A stretch of 45,008 bases of DNA from NCBI GenBank assembly GCA_050485745.1, contig JBJHBY010000002.1, positions 1-45,008 on the forward strand. Reading direction: 5' to 3'. A program made the position numbers and the translations under genes. Positions 16,409 to 24,769 of the stretch are shown in pieces. Origin of the DNA: JBJHBY01 sp050485745 (lineage in GTDB: Bacteria; Pseudomonadota; Gammaproteobacteria; Pseudomonadales; CAMLJR01). The notes under the pieces were generated by a model. That model made no database searches, was not told the DNA's origin, and worked only from the letters and a program-made list of their open reading frames with translations. Position 1 is the stretch's first letter. Each line of letters begins with the position of its first letter.

Positions 16409-17083
16409 ATGAACCAGGATCAGTTGAAGCAGGTCGTCGCCGAGGCGGCGCTAGCGTACATTCGGCCACGGCTGGAGCCGCATATGGTGCTGGGGATCGG
16501 CACAGGCTCCACCGCCAACCGGTTCATCGACGCCCTGGCGGCCCTGCGCGACGGGTTCAGGGGAGCGGTCGCCAGTTCCGAGGCTTCCGCGGCGCGCCTG
16601 CGCGGCCACGGTATCCCGGTTTACGACCTGAACGAGATCGACGCCCTGCCGTTCTATATTGACGGTGCTGACGAGGCCAACCCGCAGCTGCATCTGATCA
16701 AGGGCGGTGGCGCCGCCCTGACCCGGGAGAAAATTGTTGCCGCAGTGGCTGAAGAATTCATCTGCATTGCCGATGACAGTAAGTACGTGCAGCAACTCGG
16801 CGCCTTTCCGCTGCCGGTCGAGGTCATTCCCATGGCGCGGTCCCATGTGGCCCGCCAACTGGTGCGCCTGGGCGGGGAGCCGGTCTACCGGCAGGGGGTG
16901 GTGACGGACAATGGCAACATCATTCTCGACGTCCGCCATTTCCCGATTCCCGACCCGGTCGCCACGGAGACGGCGATCAACCAGATCACCGGCGTGGTCA
17001 CCAATGGGCTGTTTGCACTGCGTCCGGCTGACTGCCTGCTGCTGGGCGGCCCGGACGGGGTGGTGGCCCATCACCGCCCCTGA
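16409..17083 (+). CDS. rpiA: RpiA, ribose-5-phosphate isomerase A
   Basis: Interconverts ribose-5-phosphate and ribulose-5-phosphate in the pentose phosphate pathway; 224 residues (E. coli 219). The family motifs are intact: GIGTGSTANRFIDAL (phosphate loop, about 29-43), ASSEASAARL, YIDGADEANP (catalytic Asp residues) and LIKGGGAALTREKI (catalytic Glu/Lys). The C terminus ends in NGLFALRPADCLLLGGPDGV. The ATG start gives the expected MNQDQLKQVVAEAAL. It is a single gene, divergent from ilvA and followed by the chemoreceptor after 129 bp. Confidence 0.96.
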   Translation: MNQDQLKQVVAEAALAYIRPRLEPHMVLGIGTGSTANRFIDALAALRDGFRGAVASSEASAARLRGHGIPVYDLNEIDALPFYIDGADEANPQLHLIKGGGAALTREKIVAAVAEEFICIADDSKYVQQLGAFPLPVEVIPMARSHVARQLVRLGGEPVYRQGVVTDNGNIILDVRHFPIPDPVATETAINQITGVVTNGLFALRPADCLLLGGPDGVVAHHRP

Positions 17084-17212
17084 CAGGCGAACTGCGTCGG
17101 GCGCTGCTATATTTCCAGTCTGCACAGGCTGGTGACGGGTCCACAGCCAGCTCCTGGTGGCGGAGGAAGCGCCCAGCGGGTGGCCAATGAACAACGGAAT
17201 AGGTGAAGAACG

Positions 17213-18859
17213 ATGCTCAAGCTGAATGTTGGCAAGCGCCTGGCCATCCTCGCGGCCCTGCCGCTGATCGCGATCGCCGTACTCGTCACGCTGGCATTGG
17301 CTTCCTTTGCCAATATCAACAACGGTATCGGCCGCATCTATGACGATCGGGTCATTCCGATGATCCAGCTCAAGGAGGTCAGTGACGCCTACGGTATTGT
17401 CATTCTGGACGCCGTCAACAAGGCGGACAAGGGGCTGATGACACCGGATGAGGCGGTTGCCGATCTGCGTTCAGCACTGCTGATTGCGGACTCCGAGTGG
17501 CAGGGTTACAAGAATATCGAGCTCGGTTCCGACGAGCGCCGGCTGGTCGCGGAGGTCGACACCCTGCGCGCAGGTATTCGCACCGAGATCGATCGGGTCA
17601 TCCGCGTGCTGGAGCCCCTGGGTGACACCATGCGCTTTGATGATTTCGGCGATACGGTTGTTGCCGGCTTTGCCATCGACTTCTTTGAGCTGGTGGAGCC
17701 CATCACGGAGCGGGTGGGGGCCCTGCTGGAGCTGCAGCTGGAGCTGGCGGCCGCGGAGCGGGAGCGTGCCCAGGATATCTACGACGGCGTGGTCAGCCTG
17801 TTCATCGTGATCACCGTGATTGCCGTCATCGCTGTGCTCGGTGCAGGGCTCTGGGTCTCGCGCAGCATTTCCCGCCCCCTGTCGAGCCTGCAGGAAGCTA
17901 TCAGCACCGCTGCCAATGAACAGGACCTGACCGTGCACGTGCAGGTCGAGCGCGACGACGAGATCGGCGAGGTGGCCAAGGCCTTTGCCACCATGCTGGC
18001 GCGCTTCCGGGATATCCTCGGCGACGTGCGCGAGACCAGCACCAAGTTGCAGGGCTATGCGGACCTGCTGGCCAGCACCACCGAAACCACCCAGGAAGGC
18101 GTTGCTATCCAGACCCGCGAGACCGACCAGGTGGCTACCGCCAGCACCGAGATGACCCATGCCATTGAGGAAGTCAGCCGCCATGCCCACCAGGCGGCGG
18201 AGGCGGCCAACAGCGCCAATGATGAAACGGTCAGTGGCAACCGCATCATCGAGGACGCGATCGCCGCCATCAACAGCCTGTCGCAGCGCATGAGCGATGC
18301 CTCCGAGGTGATCAACCGGGTACAGAACGACAGCTCCGCCATTGGCTCGGTGCTGGATGTGATCCGCGGCATTGCCGAACAGACCAATCTGCTGGCGCTG
18401 AACGCGGCGATCGAGGCTGCCCGTGCCGGCGAACAGGGTCGCGGCTTTGCCGTGGTGGCGGACGAGGTGCGCTCCCTGGCGCAGCGCACCCAGGAATCCA
18501 CCCAGGAAATCCAGGGCATGATCGAGCGCCTGCAGGGTGGTTCCGAAGAGGCGGTGCGCTCCATGGCCGATGGCAGCGAGGAAATGCAGCGCACCATCGA
18601 GCAGGCCTCCCGCGCCGGTGCCTCCCTGGCCAACATCGCCCAGGCCGTGTCCCTGATCAACGATATGAACACCCAGATCGCCAGCGCCACCGAGGAGCAA
18701 ATGACCGTTTCCCAGGAGATTTCCCGCAATGTGGTGAATATCTCCGACGTGGCCAAGAGCTCCGAGCATTCGGTGCGCGAAATCGACAAGGCCAGCCGCG
18801 AGCTGAAGCAGTCGGCACAGCGCCTGGCGGCACTGGTGGGCGAGTTCCGCACCAGCTGA
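17213..18859 (+). CDS. Methyl-accepting chemotaxis protein
   Basis: A 548-residue chemoreceptor. TM1 is at about 10-32, a periplasmic four-helix-type sensor (4HB/TarH-like) at 33-192, TM2 at 193-215, and a HAMP domain (216-270, SRSISRPLSSLQEAISTAAN) and cytoplasmic signalling coiled coil to the end. The kinase-contact hairpin tip IRGIAEQTNLLALNAAIEAA followed by RAGEQGRGFAVVADEVRSLA is nearly invariant in the family. There is no C-terminal CheR/CheB tether pentapeptide. No chemotaxis genes are nearby, so it is an orphan receptor feeding a pathway encoded elsewhere. The ligand cannot be predicted; the sensor shows no obvious Cache motif. GGTGAAG lies before the ATG. Confidence 0.93.
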   Translation: MLKLNVGKRLAILAALPLIAIAVLVTLALASFANINNGIGRIYDDRVIPMIQLKEVSDAYGIVILDAVNKADKGLMTPDEAVADLRSALLIADSEWQGYKNIELGSDERRLVAEVDTLRAGIRTEIDRVIRVLEPLGDTMRFDDFGDTVVAGFAIDFFELVEPITERVGALLELQLELAAAERERAQDIYDGVVSLFIVITVIAVIAVLGAGLWVSRSISRPLSSLQEAISTAANEQDLTVHVQVERDDEIGEVAKAFATMLARFRDILGDVRETSTKLQGYADLLASTTETTQEGVAIQTRETDQVATASTEMTHAIEEVSRHAHQAAEAANSANDETVSGNRIIEDAIAAINSLSQRMSDASEVINRVQNDSSAIGSVLDVIRGIAEQTNLLALNAAIEAARAGEQGRGFAVVADEVRSLAQRTQESTQEIQGMIERLQGGSEEAVRSMADGSEEMQRTIEQASRAGASLANIAQAVSLINDMNTQIASATEEQMTVSQEISRNVVNISDVAKSSEHSVREIDKASRELKQSAQRLAALVGEFRTS

Positions 18860-18861
18860 TC

Positions 18862-18921
18862 CGCAACCGGGACGCCCGGTTGCGCGGTCCGGCTCCGGCG
18901 GGTCTAGACCGCTGGAGCCGG
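18862..18921. terminator. Two stem-loops between convergent genes
   Basis: First, CGCAACCGGG (18862-18871) pairs perfectly with CCCGGTTGCG (18875-18884) over a 3-base loop. Second, CCGGCTCC (18889-18896) pairs with GGAGCCGG (18914-18921) around a further GGTCTAGACC palindrome that contains the stop of the FAH gene. Together they separate two converging transcripts and probably act in both directions, though there is no T-run. Confidence 0.55.
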
Positions 18922-19605
18922 GCGAGGACCGGATTCAGCTACGGCGCTTGCCACCCGCGTTGTCAGCCGCAGTAACCCCTCCAGCTCCACCTCCAGCACG
19001 TCCCCCGCTGCCAGCGCCCCGACTCCCGCAGGGGTGCCGGTCAGGACCACGTCTCCGGGCAACAGGGTCAAGGCCTGGCTGATGTCCGCCAGCAGGGCAT
19101 CAATGGGCACCAGCATGTCCCGGGTATCCCCATCCTGTGCCAGTTGGCCGTTGCGCCACAGTCGAAAGCGCAGCCGACCCGGGTCCAGGTCCTGCGCTGG
19201 AACAAACTCTGACAGAGGGCAGGCGCCGTCAAAGGCCTTGGCCCGTTCCCAGGGGTGGCCATCACGCTTCAGCTGCTGTTGCAGGTCGCGCAGGGTCAGG
19301 TCCAGGGCCAGACCGATACCGGCAATGGCTCCGCGGCAGTCGGCGGCATCGGCGTGGCGCAGGGGGTGTCCGATCAACAGCGCCAGTTCGAGCTCGAAGT
19401 GACAAGGGCCAAGCCCCTCGGGCAGCCGCAGGGCTTGTGCCATGTCGGCTGCCGCGGTGGCGGGCTTGATGAACAGCAGGGGGTGTGGGGGAACCGGGTT
19501 GCCCAGCTCCCTTGCGTGCTCGGCATAGTTGCGACCCACCGCCACGATCTTGCCCAGCGGGTGTGGCGCCGGTTGCCCGCCCAGCCTCGGTTGGTAGGGA
19601 ATCAT
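18904..19605 (-). CDS. Fumarylacetoacetate hydrolase (FAH) family protein
   Basis: A 233-residue single-domain FAH-family enzyme, close in size to E. coli YcgM and human FAHD1 (acylpyruvate hydrolase/oxaloacetate decarboxylase). KIVAVGRNYAEHARELGN is the N-terminal signature. HFELELALLIG carries the metal-binding Glu pair, and the third ligand Asp is in IGLALDLTLRDLQ. LLPGDVVLTGTPAGVG is the conserved C-terminal loop. ATG 19605 overlaps the NRDE-gene stop as ATGA, so translation is coupled; the longer frame upstream lies in that gene. The substrate is a small beta-diketone or acylpyruvate, by family inference. Confidence 0.9.
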   Translation of the reverse strand: MIPYQPRLGGQPAPHPLGKIVAVGRNYAEHARELGNPVPPHPLLFIKPATAAADMAQALRLPEGLGPCHFELELALLIGHPLRHADAADCRGAIAGIGLALDLTLRDLQQQLKRDGHPWERAKAFDGACPLSEFVPAQDLDPGRLRFRLWRNGQLAQDGDTRDMLVPIDALLADISQALTLLPGDVVLTGTPAGVGALAAGDVLEVELEGLLRLTTRVASAVAESGPRPAPAV

Positions 19606-20465
19606 GCCCGGGGGGTTCCGTTGTCGCCGGTTCGGGCGAGGGCCCCGGACGGCGTGGCTGCCGGGGCTTGCAGTCGCCTGGGCGCGGTTCCCGCCGGCCA
19701 GACGTAGTGGTCCGTGCCCGCTGCCTCCCCACCTGCGGCGAAGCGCCATTCCCGGAAGCTGGCATCGCCGTTGTGGTGAATCAGCAGCAGGCTGGAGGCG
19801 CGCGTGCCGTACTCATCGGTACGGATGAAACGGCTGGCCAGCACCCTTTCTCTCTCGATGCCGATACCGGTATCCGGCAGCTGACTGTCCGCTGGCCTGC
19901 GCTCGTCCAGAAGGATGTCGAGCAGTGCCTCAGGGTCGCTGCCGCTGCGCAGCCACTGGCCTAGCTCGACCCTGGCGCCCTCGACCTTGGGCCAGGGCGT
20001 GTTCAGGGTGGCGTTGCTCAGCCCGTACAGCCCCGGGGGCAGTGAGCGAGGCCCCTCCGGCAGGGCGTTACTGCCGTAGACCAGGTGTTCGGCGTCCCCC
20101 GCGAGCAGGTTGAAACCGGCGTATTCCCCGCCCTGTGCCAGCGCCGCTCGAAGGTGCTCGGGAGCAGGAGTGCCATCCCGCAGGTAGCTGGCGACCAGGT
20201 CGCCCCGGGAGCGTGCCGGGCCCTCCGTGTGCACTGCTGCATCCATCCCGGGACGGCGCACATTGGTGATCGCGGCAAAGCGGCTGTTGGCGGCCAGCCC
20301 GAGCCAGGTGCCGCCTGCGAGCAGGTCGCGTCCGGCGAGGATGTCTTCCCGCTCGGGCCAGGGGGACAGCGGTGCGCTGGGGCGCTGATAGAACTCGTCG
20401 CGATTCGCCAGCAGGATGAGCCGGTACTCCGGGTGGCAATTCCAGGCGAGGAGGATCAGACACAT
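19602..20465 (-). CDS. NRDE (TANGO2-like) family protein
   Basis: A 287-residue protein of the NRDE/TANGO2 family, named for the motif LLANRDEFYQRPSAPLSPW seen here at about residues 18-36. The N terminus begins MCLILLAW, with a Cys at position 2 as in N-terminal nucleophile-type proteins. Other family blocks are LAGGTWLGLAANSRFAAITN and TDEYGTRASSLLLI. The biochemical role is not settled; TANGO2 proteins are linked to haem or lipid trafficking in eukaryotes. It shares a 4-bp overlap with the FAH-family gene and is divergent from the TSUP permease. Confidence 0.9.
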   Translation of the reverse strand: MCLILLAWNCHPEYRLILLANRDEFYQRPSAPLSPWPEREDILAGRDLLAGGTWLGLAANSRFAAITNVRRPGMDAAVHTEGPARSRGDLVASYLRDGTPAPEHLRAALAQGGEYAGFNLLAGDAEHLVYGSNALPEGPRSLPPGLYGLSNATLNTPWPKVEGARVELGQWLRSGSDPEALLDILLDERRPADSQLPDTGIGIERERVLASRFIRTDEYGTRASSLLLIHHNGDASFREWRFAAGGEAAGTDHYVWPAGTAPRRLQAPAATPSGALARTGDNGTPRA

Positions 20466-20545
20466 GGCCGGGGTCGTCGGATCGGTGTGCGGGTGACGCA
20501 GCGGCGCGCCAGGGCCATAATAGCGCCTTTTCGCCGGGGGGCTCC

Positions 20546-21343
20546 ATGCTCACGCTGCTTCTGTATTATCTGGCGGTTGGTGCGCTTGCGGGGCTGGCGG
20601 CAGGGTTGTTCGGTGTCGGTGGCGGGCTGGTGATCGTGCCGGTGCTGGTGCTCAGTTTCGTATCCGTGGGCTTTGATGCCGCCGTGCTCACCCAGCTGGC
20701 GGTGGGCAGTTCCCTGGCGACCATCGTGCTGACCTCGGTCAGCTCGGCCTGGACCCACCAGCGCCTGGGTAACGTCGTCTGGCCGGTTTTCCGCGTGCTG
20801 GCACCCGGCGTGGTGGTCGGCGTCTGGCTCGGAGTGAATACCGCGGGCCGACTGGATGGCGGGGTGCTGCAGCTGGCCTTCGGAGTGTTCGCCCTCCTGG
20901 TCGCGGCGCAGATGGGCCTGGGTCTGCAGCCGCGTCCGGAACGGCAGCTGCCGGGGCCGCTGGGTCTGGGTGTGGTCGGGGGCGGCGTTGGCTATGTGTC
21001 GGCCCTTTTCGGTATCGGTGGCGGCTCCATGACGGTGCCGTACCTGACCTGGTGCAACCTGGCGATCCAGCGCGCGGTGGGTACCTCTGCGGCCCTGGGC
21101 CTGCCCATCGCCGTGGCCGGCGTGCTGAGCAATATCTGGGTGGGCTGGGGGCGCGAAGGCTTGCCCGCCTGGAGTACCGGTTTCGTATACTGGCCCGCGG
21201 TGCTGGGGATCGTGCTGACCAGTATTCCCTGTGCCCGCGTCGGCGCCAGGCTCGCGCAGCGCTGGCCGGCGCAGCGCCTCAAGCGCGGGTTTGCCCTGTT
21301 TCTGTGTCTGGTGGGAGTGCAGTTCATTGTCCGTAACCTCTGA
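20546..21343 (+). CDS. TSUP/TauE-SafE family permease
   Basis: A 265-residue inner-membrane protein with about eight hydrophobic helices and the two-fold repeat of the TauE/SafE (DUF81) family: GLAAGLFGVGGGLVIVPVLV in the first half and VSALFGIGGGSMTVPYL in the second, each with the glycine-rich loop. Members export or import sulfite, sulfoacetate, taurine breakdown products or other small anions; no specificity can be read here. It lies 33 bp before lgt, and the TSUP-lgt-thyA order is also seen in Pseudomonas (PA0340-PA0342). Confidence 0.9.
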   Translation: MLTLLLYYLAVGALAGLAAGLFGVGGGLVIVPVLVLSFVSVGFDAAVLTQLAVGSSLATIVLTSVSSAWTHQRLGNVVWPVFRVLAPGVVVGVWLGVNTAGRLDGGVLQLAFGVFALLVAAQMGLGLQPRPERQLPGPLGLGVVGGGVGYVSALFGIGGGSMTVPYLTWCNLAIQRAVGTSAALGLPIAVAGVLSNIWVGWGREGLPAWSTGFVYWPAVLGIVLTSIPCARVGARLAQRWPAQRLKRGFALFLCLVGVQFIVRNL

Positions 21344-21376
21344 GCAAGTCGTTGCCACCCCGTGGGGGTGCCGCGC

Positions 21377-22186
21377 ATGCTGAACTATCCGCAGATCGAC
21401 CCCGTTGCCTTTGCTGTCGGCCCGGTCGCTGTGCACTGGTACGGGTTGATGTACGTGCTGGGTTTTGCCGCCGCCTGGTGGCTGGCGCGACGCCGCAGTG
21501 CCCTGCCGTGGGCACCGGTGCAGCGCGCCCAGGTGGATGACCTGATCTTTTACGGTGCGCTCGGGGTGATCGTCGGCGGTCGTGCGGGCTATGTGCTGTT
21601 CTACAACTTTGGCCAGTTTGCCGCTGACCCGCTGTGGTTGTTGCGGGTCTGGGAGGGCGGTATGTCCTTCCATGGTGGCCTGCTCGGGGTGATCGCGGCC
21701 ATGCTGCTGTATGCCCGCCGCCAGGGGATTGCTCCAGGCGCCCTGCTCGATTTTGTCGCACCGCTGGCACCAATCGGATTGGGCCTGGGGCGGATTGGCA
21801 ACTTCATAGGCCAGGAACTCTGGGGCCGCCCCACGGAGGGGCCCTGGGGGATGGTGTTCCCCCGGGATGAACTGATGCTGCCGCGTCATCCCTCGCAGCT
21901 GTATCAGTTTGCTCTCGAGGGCGTGCTGCTGTTTGTCGTTCTCTACTGGTTTTCGCGGCGTCCGCGGCCACAGTGGGCGGTGGGCGGGTTGTTCATGCTG
22001 CTCTACGGTATCTGTCGCTTCGTCGTCGAGTTCGCCCGCGAGCCGGATGCCCATATCGGCTTCGATGCCTTCGGCTGGCTCACCCGGGGCCAGCTGTTGT
22101 CGCTGCCGATGATTCTGATCGGCGCCTTTGCGCTGTATTACGCCTGGCGCCAGCGACATGTCGCCGTGGGGGGAGTCAAGCCATGA
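21377..22186 (+). CDS. lgt: Lgt, prolipoprotein diacylglyceryl transferase
   Basis: Inner-membrane enzyme that attaches diacylglycerol to the lipobox Cys of prolipoproteins, the first step of lipoprotein maturation; 269 residues, seven hydrophobic helices. GGRAGYVLFYN, the essential-His loop GGMSFHGGLLG and the signature LGRIGNFIGQELWGRPTEG are present, and the C-terminal FVVEFAREPD carries another conserved Arg/Glu pair. I start at ATG 21377 because GGGGGTG lies 6 bp upstream and MLNYPQIDPVAF matches the family. A GTG 15 bases earlier is in frame but overlaps that site. Its stop overlaps the thyA start (ATGA). Confidence 0.96.
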   Translation: MLNYPQIDPVAFAVGPVAVHWYGLMYVLGFAAAWWLARRRSALPWAPVQRAQVDDLIFYGALGVIVGGRAGYVLFYNFGQFAADPLWLLRVWEGGMSFHGGLLGVIAAMLLYARRQGIAPGALLDFVAPLAPIGLGLGRIGNFIGQELWGRPTEGPWGMVFPRDELMLPRHPSQLYQFALEGVLLFVVLYWFSRRPRPQWAVGGLFMLLYGICRFVVEFAREPDAHIGFDAFGWLTRGQLLSLPMILIGAFALYYAWRQRHVAVGGVKP

Positions 22187-23022
22187 AGCAGTATCTGGAT
22201 CTGATGCGCGATGTGGTCGAGAACGGCGTCGACCGCGGTGATCGCACCGGGGTGGGCACGCGCTCCGTGTTCGGCCGCCAGTTGCGTTTTGACCTCTCCG
22301 CAGGTTTTCCCCTGGTGACCACCAAGCGCGTTCATCTCAGAAGTGTCATCTGCGAGCTGATCTGGTTTCTGCGCGGTGACTGCAACAATCGCTGGCTGCA
22401 GGAGCGTGGCGTCAGTATCTGGGACGAGTGGGCGCTGGAGGATGGCAGCCTGGGGCCCATCTATGGCCAGCAGTGGCGCAGCTGGGCCTGTCCGGATGGC
22501 AGGACCATCGACCAGATCAGCCAGGTCGTGGAGATGATCCGGCGGCGCCCGGATTCGCGACGCCTGATCGTCAGTGCCTGGAACCCCGCCGACCTTCCTG
22601 ACGAGGGCGTCAGCCCGCAGGACAATGCCCGCAATGGCAAGGCGGCGCTGCCGCCGTGCCATACCCTGTTCCAGTTCTATGTGTCCGCCGGGCGCCTGTC
22701 CTGCCAGCTGTACCAGCGCAGTGCCGATCTTTTTCTCGGAGTCCCCTTCAATATCGCCAGCTATGCGCTGCTGACCCATATGATGGCCGAGCAATGTGAC
22801 CTGCAGCCGGGGGACTTCGTCCACACCTTTGGCGACTGCCATCTCTACAGCAACCACCTCACCGACTCGATTGTCTTCGAGCAGCTGGCGCGCGAACCGC
22901 GGCCCCTGCCCCGCTTGCGCATCCGCCGGCGAGCGCCGACGATCTTCGACTACGAGCCCGAGGATTTCGACTTCGAGGGCTATGAGCCGCACCCGCCCAT
23001 CAGGGCGCCGATTGCGGTCTGA
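22183..23022 (+). CDS. thyA: ThyA, thymidylate synthase
   Basis: Converts dUMP to dTMP with methylene-THF as methyl donor and reductant; 279 residues. The nucleophile is Cys159 in LPPCHTLFQFYV. The folate/dUMP-binding blocks DRTGVGTRSVFG, CQLYQRSADLFLGVPFNIAS and DFEGYEPHPPIRAP are intact. Compared with E. coli ThyA (264 residues, Cys146) there is an insertion of about 13 residues just before the catalytic loop (DEGVSPQDNARNGKAA), a variation also known in other bacteria. GGGGGGAGT precedes the ATG, which overlaps the lgt stop. folA follows at once, linking dTMP synthesis to dihydrofolate recycling. Confidence 0.97.
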   Translation: MKQYLDLMRDVVENGVDRGDRTGVGTRSVFGRQLRFDLSAGFPLVTTKRVHLRSVICELIWFLRGDCNNRWLQERGVSIWDEWALEDGSLGPIYGQQWRSWACPDGRTIDQISQVVEMIRRRPDSRRLIVSAWNPADLPDEGVSPQDNARNGKAALPPCHTLFQFYVSAGRLSCQLYQRSADLFLGVPFNIASYALLTHMMAEQCDLQPGDFVHTFGDCHLYSNHLTDSIVFEQLAREPRPLPRLRIRRRAPTIFDYEPEDFDFEGYEPHPPIRAPIAV

Positions 23023-23069
23023 TGCCCGCCCCGGCACCCGCCCCCCGATTTCAGCGAGAGTCCAGTAGC

Positions 23070-23591
23070 GTGAATGATCCGCAAGCTCCCATCGCCCTGA
23101 TTGCCGCCATGGCCGAGAACCGTGTAATCGGGCGGGATAACCAGCTGCCCTGGCGCGTGCCCGAGGACCTGCGGCATTTCAGGCAGGTCACCCTGGGCAA
23201 ACCGGTAGTGATGGGGCGGAAGACCTACGATTCCATTGGGCGGCCGCTGCCGGGACGCTGCAATATCGTGGTCAGCGGTGACCCCGCCTTTGCGCCGGAG
23301 GGGGTCACGGTATGTCGTGGCCTGGCGGATGCCCTTGCGGAAGCGCGGCGTGTGGCTATCGAAACCGGCGCTGCCGAAATCATGGTGATCGGGGGTGCAA
23401 CCCTTTATACCGCTGCCCTGCCGTTGGCGCGACGCCTGTACCTGACCCGGGTGCACGCGGTGTTCGAGGGAGATGTATTATTCCCGGAACTGCCTCTTCA
23501 GGAGTGGCATCAGGTCGCTTCGGAGCGCCTGGAAGCCAGTGATGAGCGTCCGTTTGCCCTCAGTTTCGATGTCTTCGAACGTGCCCGGTAA
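23070..23591 (+). CDS. folA: FolA, dihydrofolate reductase
   Basis: Reduces dihydrofolate, the by-product of ThyA, to tetrahydrofolate with NADPH; 173 residues from GTG 23070. IALIAAMAENRVIGRDNQLPW is the Met20-loop region, PEDLRHFRQVT holds the catalytic Asp, VVMGRKTYDSIGRPLPGR binds NADPH and EIMVIGGATLYTAALP is the second cofactor loop. The GTG is chosen since DHFR begins only a few residues before IALIAAM. An ATG at 23022, touching the thyA stop, would add a 16-residue low-complexity tail (PAPAPAPR) and cannot be fully ruled out. Confidence 0.94.
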   Translation: MNDPQAPIALIAAMAENRVIGRDNQLPWRVPEDLRHFRQVTLGKPVVMGRKTYDSIGRPLPGRCNIVVSGDPAFAPEGVTVCRGLADALAEARRVAIETGAAEIMVIGGATLYTAALPLARRLYLTRVHAVFEGDVLFPELPLQEWHQVASERLEASDERPFALSFDVFERAR

Positions 23592-23595
23592 CACT

Positions 23596-23611
23596 TTGAA
23601 TCTTGATTCAA
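23596..23611. promoter_or_regulatory. Perfect 7-2-7 palindrome after folA
   Basis: TTGAATCTTGATTCAA, arms of 7 bp around TT, begins 5 bases after the folA stop. It could be an operator for an unknown regulator. A weak hairpin terminator is less likely, since there is no T-run. Confidence 0.4.
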
Positions 23612-23840
23612 TCATTTGGCCGGTTAGCGTCTGCTTGCCAGTTGAGGCGCTCTTTTACATGGTAAAGCGGCGTTTTCCAGTGTGCAGGTGACACCGGGCG
23701 GGCGGTGCGGGGCAAACGGGAATCGAGCCAACCTGTTACCGGGAGGTGTAGATTTGATACCTTTCTACTCAGGTAAAAGTGGGGAACAAACGGTATCTTG
23801 TCGCGATCTGTATCGATTCCAAAGGCATCATCCAGGCTCG

Positions 23841-23870
23841 TTGATTAATGCAAAAAGTTAATATTAAAAT
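23841..23870 (+). promoter_or_regulatory. Candidate promoter of the TonB2-type operon
   Basis: TTGATT (23841-23846) and TAAAAT (23865-23870) are separated by 18 bp in the most AT-rich part of the gap, about 110 bp before the first gene. The 10-bp palindrome TTAATATTAA covers the edge of the -10. Confidence 0.4.
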
Positions 23871-23982
23871 GCCGGTCCGTTGTACAGTCAGCTCCCGGGC
23901 TGATCTCCCGCAGCCAGCGGTAACGGCATAACTTGCAATCGCTCCACACTCATTGTCCCGAAACTTAGGAAATGCACTCCCC

Positions 23983-24768
23983 ATGAATATGCATCGATTG
24001 AAAACGCTCGTGCTCGCTGCAGCCATGTCAGTCGGCGCGCTCGTGGGCACGGTCAGTGCCCATGCCGACACGGTGGATGCCGTCTTGAACGTGGGCCAGT
24101 CCATCACTCAGGCCGCCAGGGAATCCCAGCAGCGCGTGGACCGGCTTGCCGGCGAAACCAACACGCTGCTGACCGACTATCGCCAGGTCAACAAGCAGAT
24201 CGACGGCTTGCGTGTCTACAACGAGCGTCTGGAGCGGCAAATTGCGAACCAGGAGCGTCGCATCGCCGACTACGAGTCCGACATTCAGGGCGTGACGGTG
24301 ATCCAGCGTCAGATGATGCCGCTGATGATCCGCATGATCGATGGCCTCGACGAGTTCATCTCGCTGGACGTGCCCTTTCACCTCTCCGACCGCGAGCGCG
24401 AGGTGCAGCGACTGCGCCGCAATGTCGACCGCGCGGACCTGACGGTCGCCGAGAAATTCCGCCAGGTGCTGGAGGCCTACAAGTACGAGCTCGAGTACGG
24501 CCGCAGCATCGATACCTACCAGGGTACTGTCGAGGTGGGTGGTGTTGAGCGTGAAGTGAACTTCTTCCGCGTCGGGCGCATTGCGCTGCTTTACCAGACC
24601 ACCGACACAGAGGTCACCGGAGCCTGGGATCAGGCCGAGCGCCAATGGGTCGAGCTGGATTCCCGCGAGTACCGCAATGCCGTCATGCAAGGCTTGCGCA
24701 TCGCTCGCCGTCAGGCTGCGATCGATATCCTGAAACTCCCGATTTCCGCGCCGGAGGCAGTGAACTGA
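23983..24768 (+). CDS. DUF3450 family periplasmic coiled-coil protein
   Basis: A 261-residue protein with a Sec signal peptide (LKTLVLAAAMSVGALVG, cleavage probably after SAHA, about residue 29). A long coiled coil follows (about 35-110, rich in E/R/Q: LRVYNERLERQIANQERRIA), then a conserved DUF3450 domain with MMPLMIRMIDGLDEFISLDV, FRQVLEAYKYELEYGRSI and a C-terminal REYRNAVMQGLRIARRQAA. It opens the operon and lies 1 bp from the TtpC-like gene. The equivalent gene occupies the same place in the Vibrio TonB2 cluster (VC1548, from memory). Its role is not established; a periplasmic partner of TtpC is the simplest inference. ATG 23983 is used; an ATG two codons later is equally possible. Confidence 0.87.
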   Translation: MNMHRLKTLVLAAAMSVGALVGTVSAHADTVDAVLNVGQSITQAARESQQRVDRLAGETNTLLTDYRQVNKQIDGLRVYNERLERQIANQERRIADYESDIQGVTVIQRQMMPLMIRMIDGLDEFISLDVPFHLSDREREVQRLRRNVDRADLTVAEKFRQVLEAYKYELEYGRSIDTYQGTVEVGGVEREVNFFRVGRIALLYQTTDTEVTGAWDQAERQWVELDSREYRNAVMQGLRIARRQAAIDILKLPISAPEAVN

Positions 24769-24769
24769 G

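Larger units (their letters stand above)
23592..23982. other. Intergenic region before the TonB2-type operon
   Basis: About 390 bp without a credible gene and distinctly richer in A and T than its flanks. It holds a perfect 16-bp palindrome near folA (23596-23611), a candidate promoter (23841-23870) with a TTAATATTAA palindrome (23858-23867) over the -10, and then about 110 bp of leader. I see no Fur box here. Confidence 0.6.

Noticed and set aside
20456..22159. Long minus-strand open frame opposite the TSUP and lgt genes
   Set aside because: The opposite strand encodes two clear membrane proteins with family motifs; this frame reads as Gln/His/Arg-rich nonsense.
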